Source: Bufo bufo (taxonomy: Eukaryota > Chordata > Amphibia > Anura > Bufonidae). From it: DNA of 64,000 nucleotides. Where the stretch lies: NCBI RefSeq assembly GCF_905171765.1, contig NC_053391.1, forward strand, positions 188,304,559 to 188,368,558, read 5' to 3'. The notes beneath the pieces were generated by a model, which was not told the DNA's origin, made no database searches, and worked only from the letters and a program-made list of their open reading frames with translations. Positions 56,129 through 64,000 of this stretch are shown piece by piece. The translations under genes were made by a program, and so were the position numbers. Each line of letters opens with the position of its first letter. Position 1 is the first letter of the stretch.

Positions 56129-56521
56129 GTCTACTTTCACACTGGCGTTTTGGCTTTCCGTTTGTGAGATCTGTTCAGGTCTCTCACAAGTGGTCCACAA
56201 CGGATCAGTTCAGCCCCAATGCATTCCGCCCTGGAGGCGGACACCAAAACGCTGCTTGCAGCGTTTTGCTGTCTGCTTGACAAAACTGAGCCAAATGGAT
56301 CCGTCCTGGCACACAATGTAAGTCAATGGGGACGGATCCGTTTTCTCTGACACAATCTGGCACAATAGAAAACTGATCCGTCTCCCACTGACTTTCAATG
56401 GAGTTCATGACGGATCGTCTTGGCTATGATACAGATAATACAAATGGATCCGTTAATGACGGATGCTTAGCGGTTGTATTATTGTAACGGATCCGCTCAA
56501 AACGCGAGTGTCAAAGTAGCC
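56129..56521. repeat. TWA-type MITE, CGGATCCG subfamily
   Basis: GTCTACTTTCACACTGGCG ... CGAGTGTCAAAGTAGCC. It follows TTA on the left and precedes TTTA on the right. It shares GACACCAAAACGCTGCTTGC with 2280-2761. Confidence 0.8.
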
Positions 56522-56739
56522 TTTACACTGTTTTTACTGACGGATCTTGTTTGTTCCATTTCGATTTAACACAAACGCATCCTAATGGAACGGATGCATC
56601 CTGAAGTGTTAAATCAAAAGAAACCGTTTTGGTCCAGTTTTGAGATCCTCTGCCGGATCACAAAACCGGAAACCGAAGTGCAGATGTGAAATTTGTCTTA
56701 TTCTGTCGTTTTTGCTGTTCTGAAGCCAGAAAACAAGTG

Positions 56740-57415
56740 GCACCTTATTATAGATTGAAGATTTCTAAACAAATTTCTAAAGAAAACCTTCAGAATGGAT
56801 TCTATAAGATCGGTTACCGCAATTCTCCAACAAGGCAGCTATTGCGCAAAAGTAGATCTGGTCAGGGCATACTTTCATATTCCCATCAGAACAGATCACA
56901 GGAAACATCCGAGGACGGCTGATGACTACCACCTCAAACCCTGCATTATCCATTCACCGCCTCCCTTTTAGGCCTCATGCACACGACCGTTGTTTTGGTC
57001 CGCATCTGAGCCGCAGTTTTTTGCGGCTCGGGTGCGGACCCATTCACTTCAATGGGGCCGCAAAAGATGCGGACAGCACTCCGTGTGCTGTCTCCGTCCG
57101 TTGCTCCGTTCCGTGGCCCCGCAAAAAAAAAAATAACATGTCCTATTCTTGTCCGTTTTGCGGACAATAATAGGCATTTCTACAATGGGTCGCCTGTTCC
57201 GTTCTGCAAATTGCGGAAGGCACACGGGCGGCTTCCGTGTTTTGCGGATCCGCAATTTGCGGACCGCAAAAAAAAAGGAACGGTCATGTGCATGAGGCCT
57301 TAGGATAACATCGACACCTCATGTGTTCTCCAAGGTCACTTTAGTCTTGGTTGCATCTCCGAGACGGCATGGTATACAGACAGTTCGGTATTTGGACAAC
57401 TGGCTGATCGGGAGC
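56740..57415 (+). pseudogene. Third DIRS-like reverse transcriptase fragment, split by a MITE
   Basis: Plus-strand frames include CAKVDLVRAYFHIPIRTDHR before the MITE at 56971-57299, and TPHVFSKVTLVLVASPRRHG then QTVRYLDNWLIG after it. These are RT motif A and the YxDD region, in the right order. The catalytic box reads YLDN instead of YLDD. It is antisense to BLZF1, in intron 1. Only the RT palm is left. DIRS is favoured over Ty3 by similarity to the two elements above, but this is uncertain. Confidence 0.65.
56971..57299. repeat. TWA-type foldback MITE, exact TTA duplication
   Basis: GGCCTCATGCACACGACCG opens, the inverse GTCATGTGCATGAGGCC closes. TTA lies at 56968-56970 and 57300-57302. 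The interior has TGCGGATCCGCAATTTGCGG. It was inserted into the RT fragment. Confidence 0.9.
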
Positions 57416-57503
57416 GCCGTACATTGTAAAGCAGCTGTGTTTTGTATCACGCTCAGCCCTATTCACTTCAATGAGGGTGAGATGTGCCTAGTGTCATCAC
57501 TTA

Positions 57504-57712
57504 CAGTGATGGCCAGTTCGCATGCGAACATATGCGGGCTGCCATCTTTTTTCACAAGTCCGGTGAAGGCCCCCGGTGGCTGTTCTCGGAACTGCCTGCT
57601 CCCGCTGACCGCACTTGTTTTCAGACTGGCTCGCGGCACAGGTAAGGGCTTAACTGTGCCTCTACGGACTTGTGAAAAAAGATGGCAGAACAATGCGAAC
57701 TGGCCATCACTG
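57504..57712. repeat. Foldback, 209 bp
   Basis: CAGTGATGGCCAGTTCGCAT and the inverse AATGCGAACTGGCCATCACT bracket a CTTTTTTCACAAGTC/GACTTGTGAAAAAAG pair. No target duplication was found. Confidence 0.7.
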
Positions 57713-57980
57713 ATCACTGGTCTAGGAGAAGCTCGAGGCACTACTGTGAGCGCTGTTGTCTCCCCAAACAGGTGATCGCGGGGGTCCTCGGTGCTGGACC
57801 CCCCACCGATCAGATACTGATTGCCTAACCCTGAGGAAAACCCCTTTAACTTATCCCCTATCCCGAGTCACCCAAATAAATGGAGTGGCTGGTCAAGCAT
57901 GTGCGCCATTCATTCTCTATGGGACTGCTGGAGACCACCAAATGCTGCACTGAATGAAAGGTCAGCGAGCATGCTCAGGA

Positions 57981-58297
57981 GATTCTATCATTAAGAGCTA
58001 ATTAAAATCCCGAGACCCTGGATTTTCCCACATTCTGTGGATAGGCGATAATTAGCATTCAGCGAACTTGTGTTATAAGTTTGGCGTCTAAAGTTCGGGT
58101 TATCGAAGAATCGAGTTATGGATTCTAAATTCCGTTACGGTCCGTGGTAGTGGAATCCATAACGCGATTCTTCGATAACCCGAACTTTAGACGCCAAACT
58201 TAAAACACAAGTTTGCTCAACGCTAATTATCGCCTATCCACAGAATGTGGGAAAATCCAGGGTTTCGGGATTTTAATTAGCTCTTAATGATAGAATC
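57981..58297. repeat. Long foldback, about 317 bp
   Basis: The arms start GATTCTATCATTAAGAGCTA and end with the complement. The inner part has GGCGTCTAAAGTTCGGGTTA and its complement around CCACTACC. The relative at 58354-58510 shares the GTTCGGG core. Confidence 0.85.
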
Positions 58298-58353
58298 AGC
58301 TTGTTTACTTACGGCCGGGGTACAAAGAGGGTCATGAGCGCCGCTGCAGCAGT

Positions 58354-58510
58354 GATCGAACTTGTGTTTTCAAGGTTGACGTACAAGGTTCGGGCTATCT
58401 AAGAACTCCGTTATGGATTCCGCTAACTTATGGTCCGTGGTAGCGGAACCCATAACGGAATTCTTAGTTAACCGAACCTTGTACGCCGAACTTGAAAACA
58501 GAAGATCGTT
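58354..58510. repeat. Foldback related to 57981-58297
   Basis: GATCGAACTTGTGTTTTCAA with inverse TTGAAAACAGAAGATCGTT. The centre TTATGGTCCGTGGTAGCGGA resembles TTACGGTCCGTGGTAGTGGA in the first foldback, so both share a core. Confidence 0.8.
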
Positions 58511-59008
58511 CAACACTAGTCACCACTGAAGCCAGTCGTTGGCTGCAGCAGTGCACATGACCCTGTCTATACTTCCCGGAAGATCGCGGAGCAGATGAGT
58601 AGGAGTCGTTCCATGTGCTAAAGGGGCAAATTTTGGAAAACCCGCGACTCTGGTTACATGACATGAAGTCGCTCAAAGGCTGTGCGATTTACCTGCGGCT
58701 TGCATTTGCGCTTCTACTCTAGTGAGCTGTATGCCGACAAGTAGAAATCCAGCAGGTATCTAGTCGTGGGTCACAATGCGAGAATCATTAGACGCGACAT
58801 TTCTAAAACTGAATGGAAGCGATGACCATTCAACCAACTTTTCCAGGATCAGATAAACAGATCTGAGAAGACCTTGTCTGAGGGTCCTATGTCTACCACT
58901 GGGGGAGGGGTAGTTCTGACACTATATTTCCGCCTCTAAACCCGACAACTAGTTTGGCATATAAAGGCCTGACACAGACGCCACTGTCTCACACCTTCCA
59001 GGACTTAC

Positions 59009-59100
59009 GTGGCCGCAGGAAGCCCTCCGCACTCTCTGTTGATACTAGCAGCACGCCGCCGTGCGTCACTTCCGGGAAGGGCTTTCCTGCGTCTGGGGGA
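59009..59100 (-). other. blzf1: BLZF1 exon 1 (5' UTR), upstream limit approximate
   Basis: On the minus strand a strong donor, CCAC followed by GTAAGT, ends the exon at 59009. The sequence upstream is GC-rich and unmethylated-island-like. No in-frame ATG is needed here, because the start codon with a good Kozak context lies in exon 2. The transcription start is not determinable; 59100 is a placeholder. Confidence 0.6.
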
Positions 59101-59165
59101 CGTGATGCGTCTAGTGGGCGGGGCCAGTTTGCTTTCCGGTGTATGGCGGTTGCTAGGGAGACCCT
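59010..59165. promoter_or_regulatory. Putative bidirectional BLZF1/NME7 promoter
   Basis: This GC-rich, CpG-containing stretch lies between the BLZF1 exon 1 donor (59009, minus strand) and the plus-strand ATG exon ending at 59238. It contains an ETS-like ACTTCCGG at 59068-59075, a GC box GGGCGGGGCC at 59116-59125, a second TTTCCGG near 59133, and an X-box-like motif at 59149-59162. There is no TATA box. It is also almost free of the repeats that fill its flanks. This is typical of a vertebrate head-to-head CpG promoter. Confidence 0.7.
59149..59162 (+). promoter_or_regulatory. X-box-like motif (RFX site)
   Basis: GTTGCTAGGGAGAC fits the RFX consensus RYYNYY-N(1-3)-RRNRAC with a 2-base spacer. 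RFX factors drive ciliary genes, and NME7 is a ciliary and centrosomal protein. The motif lies 74 bp upstream of the putative NME7 ATG, a normal X-box distance. Confidence 0.6.
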
Positions 59166-59238
59166 GGACAACTGCAGTTGGCGTCTAGTGCCGGGTTACT
59201 GACAACACGACAGCAGAGAGGAGCTCGGATTAACCATG
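59163..59238 (+). CDS. nme7: Putative NME7 exon 1 (5' UTR plus ATG)
   Basis: The plus-strand exon ends in AACCATG immediately before GTGAGT, so its coding content would be only the start codon (59236-59238). The 5' limit is a guess. NME7 (nucleoside diphosphate kinase-like, gamma-tubulin ring complex and cilia associated) is head-to-head with BLZF1 in mammals, which is the basis of the name. No second exon is recognisable before 64000, so the protein itself gives no support. Confidence 0.5.
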
Positions 59239-61017
59239 GTGAGTGATGCCAGTGACACCGATAATAACGAGAGAAGGGGGGAACGTGTGAGCTAATGTGT
59301 ATCAAGTGATAGGGGTTTGGACATATCCTCTATGAAGATACTAATAATTGGTCTCCATCTGTATACAGTGGTTAAAGGGCTTCCCTGGTTTGGTATAAAT
59401 GATAAAGGTTGATTGAATTGAGCCCCTGGTGTGCTTAAAGGAATTGTCTAGGATGCATGCTTTTATTTTAAAGGGACCCTGATAAACATACGTTCCAACC
59501 TGGTTCACAGGCTCCCACAGCCTTAGTCTGATGTTATGATCATGCCATAGTGATGTTGTGTCCATAGCAACATGAGATCACGTGACTGCTCGGTAACATC
59601 ACGTGACCAATGGTTTGTGCTGGACCTATGAGATGTCATTAACCTGATTAACCTGACCAGGACTGAAGAAGAATTTAGAGGGAGGACCGTATTTCCCCAA
59701 ATTCTGGAAAACATGTTGTAAAAGTATGATGGTCAGGGTGCAGCTGCTGGCCTTGGCTGGGCGGTGGGCCACGCTTGGGCATCCACTCCATTCCATAGAA
59801 GATGGTGGTCTGACAGTCCCAGGGACTACGTAGACGGGGTATGTTGATGCATGTCTGTAGAAGAAGCCTGCACTTGTAAAGGGGGCAATTGCTCAGGAGC
59901 CCCTACCATTTAAGGGAATGCACTGCATTCATAAAGTCGGTGCTCCCCCACCTGAATCCTGGATGACCACTGCCAGGCTGTGCACACTACAGAGGCGACA
60001 TTCTTGCAACGACCGAGCCACACGGCTGAAGTGATTGAGTGAGTGTACTAGTGATGAGGTGCTGAGGATAGTAGTACTCACAGTTAAGTTGTCCCCTGGG
60101 GCCCGGCGGTGCAGTGATGAGGAAGACAGCACTAAATCCTCCGGGGCACTCTATTGCAGGGAACACCAGGCAGATGGAAGTTGAGGTGCCCTTGATGGTG
60201 GTGATGTTTAGGGTGCTTGTGGCGGCTGGGCCCCTGGTTCGTGATGCCAGCACCGAAAGGTGCAAATGTTGAGTGTAGTAGAGGAAATGATGAGGAGTCA
60301 GTTGTTATCAAACAGTTGAACATTTACTAAATCAATTGTCTTCAGGTAGTCAGTACAGACACAGTTCATTTGTAGGATATAAGTGATGACTCAGAAATAA
60401 GCTCAATTGTATTCCTTTTATCAGGTTTAGGCAATGGTCACTTGAGGAGTTCTCTTTAGGGTTGACACTTTACAGGCAAGACTTCTGTAATTATTCTAAG
60501 TCCAAACTATAGCACTCTGGTACTAAATATGCTGTTTTCTACTTATCTTGAGCTATCCAATAAGGGTGTTCCCCTCGCGGCAGGCAAACTCTCTGCGTCA
60601 TTATTTGCAGGATGCTCTCCTGAAGGATTCAGGTTTTCTGGTTTCCACTATATCCCGGAAGGCTTCTAGTGAATAAGGACAATTCTGCACACTAATTATC
60701 CATTCTTGTCCCGGCACTTGGAAAGTTGCTCTCAGGCACTTGTGCTGGTGAGGTCCATAAGCTAGATTCAGCTGTAACCCTCACTAGGCTTGCTTCATAT
60801 TTAGACATAGACTCACTGTCTGGTGCTTGGCTGCAGTAACTACTCTTGGTTTGTCCTCTCCAGGATTGATCAGGTCCCAGAGGAAAGGAATTGCAGCTAC
60901 ATGGTGGATAAGGCCTGTTTCTCTCCTCCATACACTTGCTTTCCTCCACTCACTAATTACTTCATTCCCTGTTCTTCTCTGCTCTCTCCTCTACTCTACA
61001 GGTCTAAGGCCTCTTTC
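59239..61017. other. Putative NME7 intron 1, no gene seen
   Basis: No recognisable coding exon. Around 59920-61000 the sequence has an unclassified transposon-like look (mixed composition, no ORF with a known domain), but I cannot assign it. Short TTAAAGG remnants occur near 59435. Confidence 0.4.
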
Positions 61018-61775
61018 ACACTTGCGTTGTTGGGATCCGGCGTGCACTTCCGTTGCCGGAGGTGCCCGCCGGATCCGGAAAAACGCAAGTGTACTGAAAG
61101 CATTTGAAGACGGAACCGTCTTCCAAATGCTTTCAGTGTTACTATGGCACCCAGGACGCTATTAAAGTCCTGGGTGCCATAGTAGGAGCGGGGAGCGGGG
61201 GAGCGGTATACTTACAGTCCGTGCGGCTCCCGGGGAGCTCCAGAATGACGTCAGAGCGCCCCATGCGCATGGATGACGTGATCCATGTGATCACGTGATC
61301 CATGCGCTTGGGGCGCCCTGACGTCACTCTGGAACGCCCCGGGAGCCGCACGGACGGTAAATATACTGCTCCCCCGCTCCCCACTACACTTTACCATGGC
61401 TGCCAGGACTTTAGCGTCCCGGCAGCCATGGTAACCATTCTGAAAAAGCTAAACGTCGGGTCCGGCAATGCGCCGAAACGACGTTTAGCTTAAGGCCGGA
61501 TCCGGATCAATGCCTTTCAATGGGCATTAATTCCGGATCCGGCCTTGCGGCAAGTCTTCAGGATTTTTGGCCGGAGCAAAAAGCGCAGCATGCTGCAGTA
61601 TTTTCTCCGGCCAAAAAACGTTCCGTTCCGGAACTGAAGACATCCTGATGCATCCTGAACGGATTTCTCTCCATTCAGAATGCATTAGGATAAAACTGAT
61701 CAGGATTCTTCCGGCATAGAGCCCCGACGACGGAACTCTATGCCGGAAGACAAGAACGCAGGTGTGAAAGAGCCC
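61018..61775. repeat. TWA-type MITE, same subfamily as 36989 and 42625
   Basis: GGCCTCTTTCACACTTGCG ... GTGTGAAAGAGCCC. Left flank TAA, right flank TTA. The palindrome centre GTGATCACGTGATCC is complete. It is near-identical to 36989-37756. Confidence 0.85.
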
Positions 61776-61778
61776 TTA

Positions 61779-62358
61779 CACACACCCCAAGCTATATAAA
61801 TGAGTGGTGCCAGCACCACCTAGGGGCGAATGGGTAAAATGACATTGCCAGCCTGATAAATAGGAAATACCATACAATGCAAATAAATACATAACTAGGC
61901 AGATGTTTAAAGTGTCCCTTCTACACACATATGTGGGGGACGCTGCACTTCTCTCAGCTCTGAGGAGGGTGCTCCCATATATACAGTGGACTATTATTAG
62001 CTCTTAGGAGTCCACTGTTATTATCAGAGTACTTGTCCTTTTCCTTCTACTTTGAGAAACCCCTTTACGATGGTTTTTCCATCACAGAATGTGATTTCAT
62101 ATCAATGGGAAATGCCATCACTTTCTGATCATGTACCCTACTGATCATCAGAATTAACGAGAATCTCATATTACCCTATGGCTCATTTATTATCCAAGTC
62201 ATGTCTCAAGGCCTGGTTAAAGGGTTGAACAATGACTTATAGGATAGCTGCCTTACATCTGGTGGCATTAGAGGCAGAGCTAAGAGCTCATTTGCATCGT
62301 TTTCTTCCCAGAATTCCAGAGGAGCATTGCCTGGCCTATAAGTCTCCTCAAGCTGATT
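61779..62358. other. Putative NME7 intron 1, nothing recognised
   Basis: No ORF with a domain and no repeat boundary found. Confidence 0.3.
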
Positions 62359-62362
62359 AAAG

Positions 62363-62637
62363 GGAACCTGTCACCGGAATTTTGGGTATAGAGCTGAGGA
62401 CATGAGCTGCTAGATGGCCACTAGCACATCCACAATACCCAGTCCCCATAGCTCTGTGTGCTTTTATTGTGTAAAAAAAACTATTTGATCCATATGCAAA
62501 TTAACCTGAGATGAATCCTGTCCGTGAGATGAGTCACATACAGGACTCATCTTAAGTTAATTTGCATATGTATCAAATCATTTTTTTTACACAATAAAAG
62601 CACACAGAGCTATGGGGACTGGGTATTGCGGATGTCA
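62363..62637. repeat. TTAA MITE (AGGGAACCTGTCACC family), interrupted
   Basis: TTAA (62359-62362) then AGGGAACCTGTCACCGG. The arms include GAGCTATGGGGACTGG and its complement. The right arm stops at 62637 where a CAGGGCTCCAGATGGCG sequence begins. Confidence 0.8.
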
Positions 62638-63052
62638 GGGCTCCAGATGGCGACCAAAATGGTCGCCAATGCGACTTAGAATTTACAAATGGCGACAAGA
62701 CCCACCGCCGCAGCTCTGCTCAATACAGCAGCGCAGGAGGAGTCTCTCCCTCTCCCCTGTGCTGCGGCTGCCGCCGCCTCCGCCAGTAAGAAGAAACGGG
62801 AGGAGGAGGGGAGGAGCTGTGGCCACTGCGCCACCAATGAAGAAAACTGACCTGTAATACAAATACAGGAGGCGGGTGCTGGAATCAAATAGCCGACACC
62901 CGACCTTTGTGACAGGGAGCTGCGATCAGCTGCAGTTGAGTTAACCCTTCAGGTGCGGTACCTGAGGGGTTAACTGCCGCTGATCGCAGCTCCCTGTCAC
63001 AAAGGTCGGGTGTCGGCTATTTGATTCCAGCACCCGCCTCCTGTATTTGTAT
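62638..63052. repeat. hAT-like left end followed by a 196-bp palindrome
   Basis: CAGGGCTCCAGATGGCGACC looks like a hAT terminus (CAGGG). Its right partner is not in the window. At 62857-63052 a near-perfect palindrome has arms ATACAAATACAGGAGGCGGG and its complement, closing on GGTGCGGTACC. GC-rich ORFs here are not genes. Confidence 0.55.
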
Positions 63053-63074
63053 AAGAAACATTGGTGGCACAGTG

Positions 63075-63480
63075 CCACCCCCCCCCCCCAGTATAATAAA
63101 CATTGGTGGTACAGTGGGAAGTGCCAATGAGGGTTAAAAAAATAAATAAAAAATAACTCACCTCCTCCAGTTGATCGCGTAGCTGACGGTCTCCTGTTCT
63201 TTCTTCAGGACCTGTGGTGACGTCACTGAGCTAATCACATGGTCCATTACCATGGTGATGGATCAAGTGATGTATCATGTGATGAGCACAGTGATGTCAC
63301 TACAGGTCCTTTGAGACAGGCCCTGAAGAAAGAACAGGAGACGATCAATTGGAGGAGGTGAGTTAATAATTTTTTTATTTTTTAACCCTCATTGGCACTG
63401 CCCACTGCGCCACCAATGTTTATTATATTGAGGGGGGGCGCACTGCGCCACCAATGTTTATTATATTGAACTTCTACTTT
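63075..63480. repeat. Foldback core shared with the 1002 element
   Basis: The arms TATAATAAACATTGGTGG and the inverse CCACCAATGTTTATTATA enclose AACAGGAGACGATCAATTGG-type inverted blocks. The centre CATTACCATGGTGATGGATC almost equals that at 1503-1522. Confidence 0.75.
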
Positions 63481-64000
63481 GCATTCTGTATTCAGAATGC
63501 TATTATTTTCCCTTATAACCATGTTATAAGGGAAAATAATACAGTGAATAGACTTTCATCCTAGCAACCATGCGTGTAAATCGCACCGCATCCGCACTTG
63601 CTTGCGATTTTCACGCAGCCCCATTAACTTCTATGGGGCCTGCGTTGCGTGAAAAACGCACAACATAGAGCATGCTGCGATTTTCACGCAACGCCCAAGT
63701 GATGTGTGAAAATCACCACTCATGTGCACAGCCCCATAGAAATGAATGGGTCCGGATTCAGTGCGGGTGCATTCCGGTATTCTGAATGCCAGATCTGGCA
63801 CTAATACATTCCTATGGGGAAAAATGCCGGATCCGGCATTCAGGCAAATCTTCAGTTTTTTTCGCCGGAGATAAAACCGTAGCATGCTGCGGTTTTCTCT
63901 TTTGCCTGATCAGTCAAAACGACTGAACTGAAGACATCCTGATGCATCCTGAACGGATTACTCTCCATTCAGAATGCATGGGGATATGACGGATCAGTTC
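63481..64000. repeat. Chimeric TWA-type MITE sequence at the window edge
   Basis: 63481-63770 matches the inverse of 1200-1330 (CATTCTGTATTCAGAATG, TTTTCACGCA). From about 63770 it switches to the CCGGATCCGGCA sequence seen at 37940-38180. The element continues beyond the window. Confidence 0.7.

Larger units (their letters stand above)
32229..59009 (-). other. blzf1: BLZF1 (golgin-45) gene, whole transcription unit
   Basis: Seven minus-strand exons are bounded by GT-AG introns: 59009 (5' non-coding), 55453-55398, 52700-52273, 35295-35096, 34913-34785, 32838-32619 and 32411-32229. The coding parts (7+428+200+129+220+183 nt) join in phase to 389 codons including the stop, close to the roughly 400 residues of mammalian golgin-45. 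Golgin-45 is a Golgi matrix coiled-coil protein that binds GRASP55 (GORASP2) and Rab2 and is needed for Golgi structure and secretory traffic. The gene appears intact: no stop or frameshift interrupts the joined frame. Intron 3 (about 17 kb) is swollen by the DIRS-B nest. The 5' end of exon 1 cannot be fixed from sequence. Confidence 0.95.

Noticed and set aside
60823..61165. Overlapping plus-strand ORFs of 94 and 112 codons as NME7 exons
   Set aside because: They do not resemble DM10 or NDP-kinase sequence, and they run into a MITE.
37085..61493. Repeated small ORFs with RLPGRSRVTS and RPDVTLERPGSRT
   Set aside because: They recur only in the palindromic centre of the TWA MITEs and read the same on both strands.
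1..64000. tRNA, rRNA or snRNA genes
   Set aside because: No cloverleaf, internal A/B box pair or rRNA core sequence was recognised by eye. A covariance-model search would be needed to exclude small RNAs.

Overview
The window looks like one locus of a large, repeat-rich amphibian genome, most likely a frog or toad. The host genes have vertebrate GT-AG introns. The repeats are DIRS-like elements, Penelope-like and L1-type retroelements, hAT and Tc1/mariner transposons, and many foldback MITEs with TTAA or TWA target sites. The species call is an inference. Nothing points to a bacterial, viral or plasmid source, and almost every long ORF is a transposon relic or a repeat artefact.

Host genes. 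BLZF1 (golgin-45) lies on the minus strand. Six coding exons between 55404 and 32229 join in phase to 388 codons plus a stop, and a non-coding first exon ends at 59009. About 230 bp upstream, on the plus strand, is an exon that ends in ATG directly before a strong splice donor (59236-59238). It is read here as exon 1 of NME7, the head-to-head neighbour of BLZF1 in mammals. The shared promoter (about 59010-59165) carries ETS-like, GC-box and RFX X-box-like motifs. A plus-strand terminal exon at 1976-2132 encodes the basic, coiled-coil C-terminus of a protein read as CCDC181, which lies tail-to-tail with BLZF1 in mammals. The window therefore appears to preserve the CCDC181 - BLZF1 - NME7 order.

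Repeat layout. 1-7.3 kb: the terminal exon and a cluster of foldback MITEs. 7.5-11.6 kb: minus-strand L1-type ORF2 and a Penelope-like element split by a TTAA element that itself holds an 8-bp-TSD hAT element. 11.6-13.5 kb: hAT remnants, one carrying a minisatellite and a large palindrome. 13.5-26.4 kb: plus-strand DIRS-like element DIRS-A, interrupted by a 6.8 kb hAT transposon with an exact 8-bp duplication and by a nested TTAA foldback. 26.5-32.2 kb: intergenic MITEs. 32.2-59.0 kb: BLZF1. Its 17 kb intron 3 holds a second DIRS-like element (DIRS-B, same strand as the gene), itself hit by a hAT element (with a TWA MITE inside) and by a Tc1-like element with D-36-E spacing. 59.2-64 kb: putative NME7 intron 1, with more MITEs.

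How it fits together. The only apparently functional genes are the three host genes. Every transposase or polymerase ORF shows stops, frameshifts, deletions or lost catalytic residues. Exact target-site duplications let the insertion order be read directly at several nested sites.
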